Positions 1 through 5,053 of a DNA stretch of 5,053 bases are shown piece by piece. How positions within the stretch are numbered: the first letter of the stretch is position 1; every line of letters begins with the position of its first letter. Source of the DNA: Gammaproteobacteria bacterium (GTDB lineage: Bacteria; Pseudomonadota; Gammaproteobacteria; Pseudomonadales; Azotimanducaceae); NCBI GenBank assembly GCA_009840715.1, contig VXNE01000108.1:1-5053 (forward strand). Direction: 5' to 3'. The notes beneath the pieces were generated by a model that saw only the letters and a program-made list of their open reading frames with translations, had not been told where the DNA came from and made no database searches. The position numbers were made by a program, and so were the translations under genes.

Positions 1-2303
1 TTTATAACACCCCGACTCACGACCTGGCGGCTGCCGTTGTCCGCCGAGATGCTCACCCCGACGCCGGAAGACGCCGCGTTCGCCGCCTCGACCGCCGCCT
101 CGACCCGCGCCGGGGCGGCGAATACAGCGGCCATGGCGCCCGTCCCGGTCTTCGAGAGCAGGGTGCCGCGGGAGGCTGCGAACCGCATCCCGTCCTCTAG
201 GCTGAAGACGCCCGCCGCCTGCGCCGCCGCGATTTCTCCCACGCTGTGGCCAACAACCACGGCGGGTTCGACCCCCACGCTCGACCAGAGCGCCGTCAAC
301 GCGCACCCCAGCGCATAGAGTGCCGGCTGCTCCCAGGCTGTGTCGCCCAGCTCCTCGGCCGCGTGTGCTCCGAACATCACGTCAAGGAGCGAGGCGCCCC
401 GTTCCTCGCGGAAGACCGCCTCACATGAGTCGAGGACAGCCCGCGCCACCGGCTCCGTCTCGTACAGCTCGCGGCCCATGCCGGCCCACTGGCTTCCCTG
501 TCCGGTGTATGCGAACGCGACCGTCGTCGGTGGTCGCGGCGCGGCCCCAGGGGCGGCCTCGACGAGCCTAACGAGGCGGTCCCGAAGCTCCCGCGCGTTG
601 GCAAAGACGAGGCCGGCGCGGCGATCGAAGTGGCACCGGCCCGTCCCGGCCGTCCAAGCCATGTCCGAGAGGAGGAGGTCGAGCGATCCGTCCTCGGCGG
701 CTGCGGTCGCCTCCCGCTCGTCGAGCCACGAGAGATACCGCTCCGCGAGATCGCGGAGGGCAGGCTCCGACTTGCCGGAGAGCGGAAGCAGCTGTCTTCC
801 CCGCCTCCGGAGGGCCGGTTCGAGTTGTGGGAATCGCGGCGTGCCGGCCGGTAGCGATACCGTCACCGCGCGGGCAGGACCTGTGACCTGGTCCGATGCG
901 TAGGCGGGCGCATCGGGTGCCCTGTATTCCTCGACCACGATGTGGGCATTCGTCCCGGAGATCCCGAAGGAGTTCACCCCCGCCACCCGCGGTCGTCCGT
1001 CGCGGCGCGGCAGCTCCATCATGGATGAGGTCACCCGAAGCGGCAGCCCGTCCCAGTCGAGGCTCGGGTTGGGGTCCCGGAAATGCAGGTGTTCCGGAAT
1101 CACGCCGCGTTGCGCTACCAGCACCGCCTTGATGAGGCCGGCGATGCCTGCAGCCGACTCCAGATGACCGAGGTTCGTCTTCACGGAACCGACCAGAAGG
1201 GGCCGGTCGGGCTCTCGCTCCCCGCCGTAGACCGCGGCCACGGCGTTGATCTCGATCGGATCTCCGACGGCCGTTCCGGTCCCGTGCGCCTCGAGGTAGT
1301 CCACCTCGGCCGGGGTGATGCCCGCGTCCTCGAGCGCCGTCTCCATCACCTGCTCGAGCGCGGGCGCATTCGGAACGGTCAGCCCCACGCTGGCTCCCCC
1401 GTGGTTCACCGCCGCGCCCCGGATCACTCCCCAGATCCGGTCGCCGTCGGCCTCCGCCTCGGCCAGGCGCTTGAGCACCACCACCCCGCACCCCTCGCCG
1501 CGCACGTACCCGTTCGCGGACGCATCGAACGCCTTGCACTGGCCGTCGGGCGAGAGCATCATCGAGTCGGCACGCAGCTCGAAGACCCGGCCGTTCAGGA
1601 TCGCCTGCACACCGGCCGCGATGGCTAGGTCGGCCTTCCCCTGCTGGAGGTCGGCTACCGCGTCGTGGACCGAGACGAGCGACGAGGCGCAGGCCGCGTC
1701 CACGGCTTTCGCCGGTCCCGTCAGCCCCAGCACGAAAGAGACCCGCCCGCTCGTGCCGTTCAGATTGGTTCCGCTCAGCGCGTAGAGGGAGCTTGCGGCC
1801 TCGGCCGGCCGGACCGAGTCCAGAACGAGCATCCGGTACTCGTCGTTGCTGATCCCGGTATAGACCCCCGTGCGGGTCCCCTGCAGCCGATCCGGGTCGA
1901 TCCCCGCGTCCTCGAGCGCCTGCCAGCTCGTCTCGAGCATCATTCGCTGCTGCGGATCGAGGAGGCGGGCCTCGACCGGTGAGATGCGGAAGAACCCGGC
2001 GTCGAACCGGTCGATATCGTCGACCCAGGCGCAGAAACGGCAGGCGGGGTCCAGGCTTACGGCACCGTCGAAGAGCTCGTCGACGCGCCGCGAGCCCGAG
2101 CCCGGCAGCCGTTCGGCGACGGCGTTTCCGCCCTCCTCGAGGAGGCGCCAGAGGGTGGAAATGTCGGGGGCGCCGGGGAAACGGCATGCCATCCCCACAA
2201 TGGCGACGGGCTTCGCGCCACGGGGACGGGGACGCTCCCGGCTCCGGCCCCGACCGTGCGGCTCGGAATCCCCGTTAGATCCGAAACGCTCGTCCCTACT
2301 CAT
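1..2303 (-). CDS. Type I polyketide synthase, N-terminal part (KS and partial AT), cut by the left edge
   Basis: This is the start of a multidomain enzyme that extends an acyl chain by decarboxylative Claisen condensation. I translated 767 codons with no stop. Residues 1-32 are a polar Arg/Gly/Pro-rich leader with no sign of a coiled-coil docking helix. The KS domain spans about 33-460. It opens with VAIVGMACRFPG (33-44) and carries the active-site Cys205 in DAACASSL, His340 in EAHGTGT and His380 in KTNLGH. The spacings of 135 and 40 residues are canonical, so it should condense rather than act as a decarboxylating loading KS. It ends near FGISGTNAH (446-454). After a linker, the AT domain has GQGSQW (601-606) and the nucleophile Ser687 in GHSVGE. 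Arg712 lies 25 residues later, as expected for the residue that binds the extender carboxylate. The GHSVGE form favours malonyl-CoA, but the downstream specificity motif is outside the window. The start is fixed by an in-frame TAA at 2307-2309, six bases upstream. Later domains (DH, ER, KR, ACP) are not visible, so modular versus iterative action cannot be decided. Confidence 0.97.
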   Translation of the reverse strand, partial: MSRDERFGSNGDSEPHGRGRSRERPRPRGAKPVAIVGMACRFPGAPDISTLWRLLEEGGNAVAERLPGSGSRRVDELFDGAVSLDPACRFCAWVDDIDRFDAGFFRISPVEARLLDPQQRMMLETSWQALEDAGIDPDRLQGTRTGVYTGISNDEYRMLVLDSVRPAEAASSLYALSGTNLNGTSGRVSFVLGLTGPAKAVDAACASSLVSVHDAVADLQQGKADLAIAAGVQAILNGRVFELRADSMMLSPDGQCKAFDASANGYVRGEGCGVVVLKRLAEAEADGDRIWGVIRGAAVNHGGASVGLTVPNAPALEQVMETALEDAGITPAEVDYLEAHGTGTAVGDPIEINAVAAVYGGEREPDRPLLVGSVKTNLGHLESAAGIAGLIKAVLVAQRGVIPEHLHFRDPNPSLDWDGLPLRVTSSMMELPRRDGRPRVAGVNSFGISGTNAHIVVEEYRAPDAPAYASDQVTGPARAVTVSLPAGTPRFPQLEPALRRRGRQLLPLSGKSEPALRDLAERYLSWLDEREATAAAEDGSLDLLLSDMAWTAGTGRCHFDRRAGLVFANARELRDRLVRLVEAAPGAAPRPPTTVAFAYTGQGSQWAGMGRELYETEPVARAVLDSCEAVFREERGASLLDVMFGAHAAEELGDTAWEQPALYALGCALTALWSSVGVEPAVVVGHSVGEIAAAQAAGVFSLEDGMRFAASRGTLLSKTGTGAMAAVFAAPARVEAAVEAANAASSGVGVSISADNGSRQVVSRGVI

Positions 2304-2310
2304 CGCTTAT

Positions 2311-2315
2311 CCCTC
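2311..2315 (-). promoter_or_regulatory. Ribosome binding site of the PKS gene
   Basis: Read on the minus strand, GAGGG lies 7 bases before the ATG at 2303. Together with the in-frame TAA between it and the ATG, it supports that start codon. I found no convincing -35/-10 pair for this gene. The AT-richest stretch upstream (about 2350-2375) contains TGTATT and TAGTGT, but without a good -35 partner. Confidence 0.7.
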
Positions 2316-2458
2316 GTGCAGACGCGGGTCCCAAGCTCCGGAACCGGTTGGACGAATACAACACTAGAGTTGAGCAGTTCCTCTGGCCAGAACACGGAAG
2401 CCGCCACGGCCGGTCACGTTCACGAAGCCCGAGAGCACCTGTTGGACTCGACATACCG

Positions 2459-2541
2459 GCCGCGATCGTTCGAACGCCGGGACCAGGAGCGGACGAAGTT
2501 CCGGGCTGTCCCGCGCGGCGCCTGTCGATTGCCGCGATCGT
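2459..2541. repeat. 11-base direct repeat, two copies
   Basis: GCCGCGATCGT occurs at 2459-2469 and again at 2531-2541, with starts 72 bases apart. The first copy runs into the palindrome CGTTCGAACG (2467-2476). The repeat could be a duplicated regulator site on the PKS side of the divergent region. In GC-rich DNA an 11-base match in 850 bases may also be chance. Confidence 0.35.
2467..2476. repeat. 10-bp perfect palindrome CGTTCGAACG
   Basis: This perfect inverted repeat lies about 165 bases upstream of the PKS start codon. It has the symmetry expected of a dimeric regulator site, but ten bases is short and no regulator gene is in the window to pair with it. Confidence 0.35.
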
Positions 2542-2812
2542 CGCTATTCCTGCATGTACTCCCGCATCTACATCCGTTGGCATGTCCCGTTGCCCCCTTC
2601 TGTCGCCGCCGATCACCCCAACGCAGTCTCGTTGTGGGCATCCGCCGTAAGTCTGTGCGTTTCGGTGTCCTCCCTCCGGTACCCGGCACCAGCACCGTCG
2701 GATGACAGAGACGGGCAGATCGGATCGTTGCAATAACGTTGACGGTGGCCGACTGGCGAAGAACATGCCCGGGTGGTGTCCGGTCCGGTCGGCTTGCGGG
2801 TACGATCCGGGC

Positions 2813-2824
2813 TCGCACGTGCGA
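2813..2824. repeat. 12-bp perfect palindrome TCGCACGTGCGA
   Basis: This perfect inverted repeat is centred on CACGTG, in the right half of the divergent region about 330 bases upstream of the Rieske gene. It is symmetric enough to be an operator half-pair with no spacer. No T-tract follows on either strand, so it is not an intrinsic terminator. Confidence 0.4.
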
Positions 2825-2935
2825 CTTTCGGGTGTGCCGGCAACCGCGTCAGGCCGGATTGCGGGACACGCGCTGACCCTCCGGGCACGTATGCGACGTC
2901 TCGACGCGCTCGGCCGGTTGCACCGTGATGTGCTA

Positions 2936-2955
2936 GCCCGAAGCCGGCTTCGGGC
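2936..2955. repeat. 20-bp perfect palindrome, candidate operator or short hairpin
   Basis: The arm GCCCGAAG, the centre CCGG and the arm CTTCGGGC form an uninterrupted 20-bp inverted repeat. It lies 197 bases before the Rieske start codon and about 60 bases upstream of the candidate promoter at 3014. It has no following run of T on either strand, so a Rho-independent terminator is unlikely. As DNA it resembles a binding site for a dimeric regulator. As RNA it would make an 8-bp stem with a CCGG loop. Confidence 0.55.
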
Positions 2956-3013
2956 ACGGATCAGGGAGCCGGCGGGTCGACGAGCGGTGGCTCCGCGACG
3001 CGGCCGGGGCCGC

Positions 3014-3042
3014 TTGACCCGTGACTCGGAAGCACCTAGAGA
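3014..3042 (+). promoter_or_regulatory. Candidate sigma70-type promoter for the Rieske operon
   Basis: TTGACC (3014-3019) matches the -35 consensus at five of six bases. TAGAGA (3037-3042) follows after 17 bases as a weak -10, with three matches. Transcription would start near 3050 and give a leader of roughly 100 bases before the ATG at 3153. The identification rests on sequence match only, and sigma-factor preferences of the host are unknown. Confidence 0.35.
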
Positions 3043-3089
3043 TTCTGCGGCATCGTGCGGTGCTGGCGTTGTCTGTGTGTCGTCCGGGA

Positions 3090-3106
3090 CGCGGGTCGAT
3101 CCCGCG
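3090..3106 (+). promoter_or_regulatory. Stem-loop in the likely 5' leader of the Rieske gene
   Basis: CGCGGG, loop TCGAT, CCCGCG make a perfect 6-bp all-GC stem with a 5-base loop. It ends 46 bases before the start codon and 31 before the ribosome binding site, so it does not mask translation directly. It may stabilise the mRNA, serve as a regulator site, or be a by-product of high GC content. Confidence 0.35.
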
Positions 3107-3137
3107 GCGCCGAGCGACGGAGCGGAGACGGTGACCC

Positions 3138-3144
3138 GGGGGAG
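3138..3144 (+). promoter_or_regulatory. Ribosome binding site of the Rieske oxygenase gene
   Basis: GGGGGAG lies 8 bases before the ATG at 3153. An in-frame TGA at 3132-3134 rules out a start further upstream. The only nearby alternative is the ATG at 3165, which is less well spaced from this site. Confidence 0.75.
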
Positions 3145-3152
3145 TCGGTCGG

Positions 3153-4343
3153 ATGAAGACAGCGATGCGCGAGAAGCAGTGGGCGGACAAGTATCCCGAG
3201 CTCGGTACGGGCCCGGTGCCTGCCGAGCCGATCTTCTCCGAAGAGTATTTCGCGCTCGAGCGCGACAGGATCTTTCGCCGGACGTGGATCAATGTCGGCC
3301 GCGTAGAAGACATTCCGGAAGCAGGCGATTTCTTCGTCCGCGACATCGTCGTCAGCGGCGTGTCGCTGCTCATCATCCGTGGATCGGACGACGTCGTACG
3401 CGGCTTTCACAACGTCTGCTCGCATCGTGGAAGAAAGCTGGTGCTGGAAGAACGGGGTTCGTGCGGGTCGAGCCTGATCTGCCCGTTCCACAGCTGGGTC
3501 TACGGCGACACGGGTGAGCTGCGCCATGTCCCGGACGAAGAGAACTTCTTCGATCTGGACAAGCGGACGCTCGGATTGACACCGGTGCACACCGATGTCT
3601 GGGAAGGGTTCATCTTCATCAACCTGGATGCCGAGCCGCGCGAGACGCTCCGCCAGTATCTGGGCGGCCTCGCCGACCAGCTGGACGGACTCCCGTTCGA
3701 CAACATGCGACTGACTTCGACGCACAACGTGGAGGTGCACGCGAACTGGAAGGTCGTCCAGGACGGGCAGAACGAAGCCTACCATTTTCCGTTCCAGCAC
3801 CGCCGTATCCTTGACGGCTCCTTCATGCGGAACGAGAAGGGGCATTGCCGCTACCAGGACGTAAACCTGTACAACTACCACAGCGTCTGGTCGTGCGAGT
3901 ACCCGCAGTCCCAGAAGCTGACGCCGCTCAGAGTCGCGCTTGCCGCGGACGCCATCTACACCCCGTTGTTCCATCCGCGGCAGATGATCGGCAAGATGGA
4001 CCACTTCGTGGTGTTCCCGAACTTCGTGATTCTGCTGGTCCAGATCGGGCTCACGACCACCTACGTTACCTACAACCTCTGGCCGCTCGCCGTTGACCGG
4101 ACGATCTGGGAGATCCGCATGCACTTCACCGAGCCGACGGGCGTACGCGAGCGGCTCCGGCAGGAATATTTCAAGTGCATCACCCTGGATACGCTGCAGG
4201 AGGACATGGTCGCCCACGAGAACGTGCATGCGGGCCTCGCAACCCGGGCGCTGTCGCATGTGATCCTTCAGGACGACGAGGTACCGCTGCGCTTCTTCCA
4301 CAAGACGGTTGAAGACCACGTCGGGTTCTACCAGAAGGCGTGA
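3153..4343 (+). CDS. Rieske non-heme iron oxygenase, alpha (catalytic) subunit
   Basis: This is a complete 396-residue soluble oxygenase. Such enzymes take electrons through a Rieske [2Fe-2S] cluster to a mononuclear iron that activates O2 for hydroxylation, dihydroxylation or demethylation. The Rieske domain (about 45-160) has the cluster ligands Cys89-x-His91 and Cys110-x-x-His113, with 18 residues between the pairs, slightly longer than the usual 15-17. The catalytic domain begins near NWK (198-200). His211 and His216 are the facial-triad histidines, and Asp351 in QED is the probable third ligand. Glu208 sits where naphthalene dioxygenase has the bridging Asp that links the two centres; Glu also occurs there in carnitine monooxygenase-type enzymes. 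The gene ends in tandem TGA TAG stops and is followed by a small gene after 18 bases. No beta subunit, ferredoxin or reductase gene is seen, so electrons must come from elsewhere. The substrate cannot be read from the sequence. A tailoring role for the divergent PKS is an inference; a separate degradative role is equally possible. Sampled GC is about 57-60%, well below the PKS. Confidence 0.93.
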   Translation: MKTAMREKQWADKYPELGTGPVPAEPIFSEEYFALERDRIFRRTWINVGRVEDIPEAGDFFVRDIVVSGVSLLIIRGSDDVVRGFHNVCSHRGRKLVLEERGSCGSSLICPFHSWVYGDTGELRHVPDEENFFDLDKRTLGLTPVHTDVWEGFIFINLDAEPRETLRQYLGGLADQLDGLPFDNMRLTSTHNVEVHANWKVVQDGQNEAYHFPFQHRRILDGSFMRNEKGHCRYQDVNLYNYHSVWSCEYPQSQKLTPLRVALAADAIYTPLFHPRQMIGKMDHFVVFPNFVILLVQIGLTTTYVTYNLWPLAVDRTIWEIRMHFTEPTGVRERLRQEYFKCITLDTLQEDMVAHENVHAGLATRALSHVILQDDEVPLRFFHKTVEDHVGFYQKA

Positions 4344-4344
4344 T

Positions 4345-4350
4345 AGGAAG
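4345..4350 (+). promoter_or_regulatory. Ribosome binding site for the ATG at 4362
   Basis: AGGAAG overlaps the second of the two stop codons of the Rieske gene and lies 11 bases before the ATG at 4362, a slightly long gap. A competing site, GGAG at 4367-4370, lies 9 bases before the in-frame ATG at 4380. The start of the small gene is therefore uncertain by six codons. Confidence 0.45.
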
Positions 4351-4361
4351 TCTTCCCGACG

Positions 4362-4703
4362 ATGACGGAGAGAACGACGATGGCCGAATCCCTTCTCCCG
4401 GATGCATTCGAGGATCTGGTCCCATACGTGGACTGGGCGGTCGAGCCGGAGCGCGCGAGAACCGCGAAGAAGGTGAGCGTGCCGATGGATGAGACCCACG
4501 CCTTCTACGATGCGATGATGTCACGGATCGACGAGGTCCTCGACTATCTGGCGGACCACTACGGTGGAGAGATGCCTGCGCCGGCCCGCCGCCTGTACCT
4601 GATGTCGCTCTCGCTAGTGGAGGTCGCTACCCTCGTCGAACTCTACAAGCGGCCGGGATCCGTCGACGCCTGCGACCCCCTCCGGTTCGTCCGTCGGGAC
4701 TGA
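4362..4703 (+). CDS. Small helical protein of unknown function, linked to the Rieske oxygenase
   Basis: The product is 113 residues from the ATG at 4362, or 107 from the ATG at 4380. I cannot assign a domain name. It has no signal peptide, no membrane segment and no Cys-rich metal motif. Residues 40-66 (around HAFYDAMMSRIDEVLDYL) and 76-95 (around RLYLMSLSLVEVATLVELY) look amphipathic and helical. It does not resemble the alpha+beta-barrel beta subunit of classical ring-hydroxylating dioxygenases. From memory, and not from a search, short acidic proteins with this pattern (a W-A-x-x-x-E-R-A-R segment, then AFYDAM, then a Pro-Ala-x-R-R-L helix) are often encoded beside Rieske alpha subunits of this type. 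It lies 18 bases downstream of the Rieske stop in the same frame and shares its lower GC content. Co-transcription is very likely, and a role as an accessory or stabilising partner is an inference. Confidence 0.82.
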   Translation: MTERTTMAESLLPDAFEDLVPYVDWAVEPERARTAKKVSVPMDETHAFYDAMMSRIDEVLDYLADHYGGEMPAPARRLYLMSLSLVEVATLVELYKRPGSVDACDPLRFVRRD

Positions 4704-4810
4704 GCCGGTCGGCAGGGCGCGTCGCGGTCGGAGCCGTGCCCGCGTCGCCGGGTGAAGTGCGTGGCGAGGTCACGGACCCACGATGAGGCTCCGGCGGCAT
4801 CCAGCGGGTG
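4704..4810. other. Convergent intergenic gap with no clear terminator
   Basis: The rightward Rieske operon and the leftward hydrolase gene both end here, so a bidirectional terminator would be expected. I see only a weak 7-base inverted repeat (CGGAGCC at 4729-4735 with GGCTCCG at 4787-4793), separated by 51 bases and without a T-tract. CGCGTCGC also occurs twice in direct orientation (4718-4725 and 4741-4748). Termination may depend on Rho. Confidence 0.5.
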
Positions 4811-5053
4811 CTACGTTCCGGCGTGCCGCTCGAGGAAGGGCCGGATCGCGGCGACGCATCGCTCCGGATCTTCCAGCTGGAGCAGGTGCGTCGAATCCGG
4901 AATGAAATCGTAGTCAACCGTCATCAGGTCGCTCAGGTCGAACGCTGGGAGGTAAGCGTACGGCACGGTCGGGTCGGCCCCGACGACCTTGATCGGCCCC
5001 GACACCTCCGCAAAGTCGGCGAGCGGCGAGAAACTCCGGATGTAGTCCATGAT
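4811..5053 (-). CDS. Alpha/beta-hydrolase, C-terminal 80 residues, cut by the right edge
   Basis: This is the tail of a hydrolase-fold enzyme whose N-terminal part, including the nucleophile elbow, lies beyond the window. The frame stays open to base 5053 and ends in TAG at 4811-4813. The beta-strand IKVVGAD followed by PTVP fits the strand that carries the catalytic acid, with the Asp codon at 4973-4975. DSTHLLQLEDPE holds the catalytic His (codon 4886-4888) in the usual context. It is followed by a final helix, CVAAIRPFLERH, typical of the family C-terminus. The ATG at 5048-5050 is probably internal, because this segment is too short to be a whole hydrolase. The family includes esterases, epoxide hydrolases, C-C bond hydrolases and thioesterase-like enzymes, and the visible part does not separate them. 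It converges on the Rieske operon and belongs to a different transcript. Confidence 0.87.
   Translation of the reverse strand: MMDYIRSFSPLADFAEVSGPIKVVGADPTVPYAYLPAFDLSDLMTVDYDFIPDSTHLLQLEDPERCVAAIRPFLERHAGT

Larger units (their letters stand above)
2304..3152. other. Divergent intergenic region of 849 bases with no convincing gene
   Basis: This stretch separates the start codons of the leftward PKS gene and the rightward Rieske gene, so it must hold the promoters of both. Open frames cross it on both strands. Their products are rich in Arg, Pro, Ser and Gly, carry no recognisable motif, and either overlap the flanking genes out of frame or lack a good ribosome binding site. The region is unusually long for a bacterial divergent promoter region. 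It contains perfect palindromes at 2467-2476, 2813-2824 and 2936-2955, an 11-base direct repeat, a promoter candidate and a leader hairpin, each listed separately. A small RNA, a regulator binding region or the remnant of a decayed gene are all possible, and I cannot choose between them. Confidence 0.65.

Noticed and set aside
1..14. A one-base insertion that would restore the AT Ser-Gly motif
   Set aside because: Removing the base at 14 does give Ser-Gly, but the frame then reads Val-Leu and a stop at once, so a single-base error does not repair the gene.
568..2187. Long open frame on the minus strand (539 codons) overlapping the PKS in another frame
   Set aside because: Its product is an Arg/Gly/Pro-rich string without motifs, while the PKS frame over the same bases carries every KS and AT motif at canonical spacing.
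2467..2476. GTTCGAA reminiscent of a tRNA T-loop
   Set aside because: No acceptor, D or anticodon stem can be built around it on either strand; it is simply the centre of a short palindrome.
2296..2766. Minus-strand frame of 156 codons upstream of the PKS, ending just inside the PKS start
   Set aside because: Composition is that of random GC-rich DNA with no domain or helix pattern. The tiny overlap with the PKS start is suggestive of coupling but is not enough to support a gene.
2936..2955. Rho-independent terminator
   Set aside because: The inverted repeat is strong, but neither strand has a following T-tract, and it lies upstream of a gene rather than after one.
2702..3517. Plus-strand frame of 271 codons starting in the intergenic region
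   Set aside because: Its second half runs out of frame through the Rieske gene, its first half has no motif, and I see no good ribosome binding site before its ATG.
3036..4499. Stop-free minus-strand frame (487 codons) covering the whole Rieske gene
   Set aside because: The plus strand holds the complete Rieske and iron-binding motifs with a good ribosome binding site. Long antisense open frames are common in GC-rich genes, and this one has no recognisable domain.
1..5053. CRISPR array, insertion sequence or integrase-type mobile element
   Set aside because: No regularly spaced repeats, transposase or recombinase motifs, or paired terminal inverted repeats with target duplications were seen.

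Overview
This 5,053-base window comes from a high-GC bacterium and looks like part of a secondary-metabolite or lipid-modification locus. The species cannot be fixed from the sequence. No ribosomal or taxonomic marker is present. The gene families are widespread in actinobacterial, proteobacterial and uncultivated (soil or host-associated) genomes. Both outer genes run off the window, so the locus extends on both sides.

Layout. Bases 1-2303 (minus strand) hold the first 767 codons of a large type I polyketide synthase (PKS): a short Arg/Pro-rich leader, a complete ketosynthase (KS) domain with an intact Cys-His-His triad, a linker, and most of the core of a malonyl-type acyltransferase (AT) domain, cut by the left edge. 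Bases 2304-3152 are an 849-base divergent intergenic region with no convincing gene. It holds several perfect palindromes, including one of 20 bp, and a possible promoter for the rightward genes. Bases 3153-4343 (plus) encode a complete Rieske non-heme iron oxygenase alpha subunit. It is followed 18 bases later by a 107-113 residue helical protein of unknown function (4362-4703), which is probably a translationally linked partner. After a 107-base convergent gap, bases 4811-5053 (minus) hold the C-terminal 80 residues of an alpha/beta-hydrolase, cut by the right edge.

How they may work together (inference). The PKS would build a polyketide or modified fatty acyl chain. The Rieske enzyme is a candidate tailoring oxygenase, and the hydrolase could release or process a product. 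The Rieske enzyme needs a ferredoxin or reductase partner, and none is in the window. A catabolic Rieske operon that merely lies next to a PKS is the main alternative. Sampled lines of the PKS are about 75-78% GC and those of the Rieske pair about 57-60%, so the two transcription units may have different histories.
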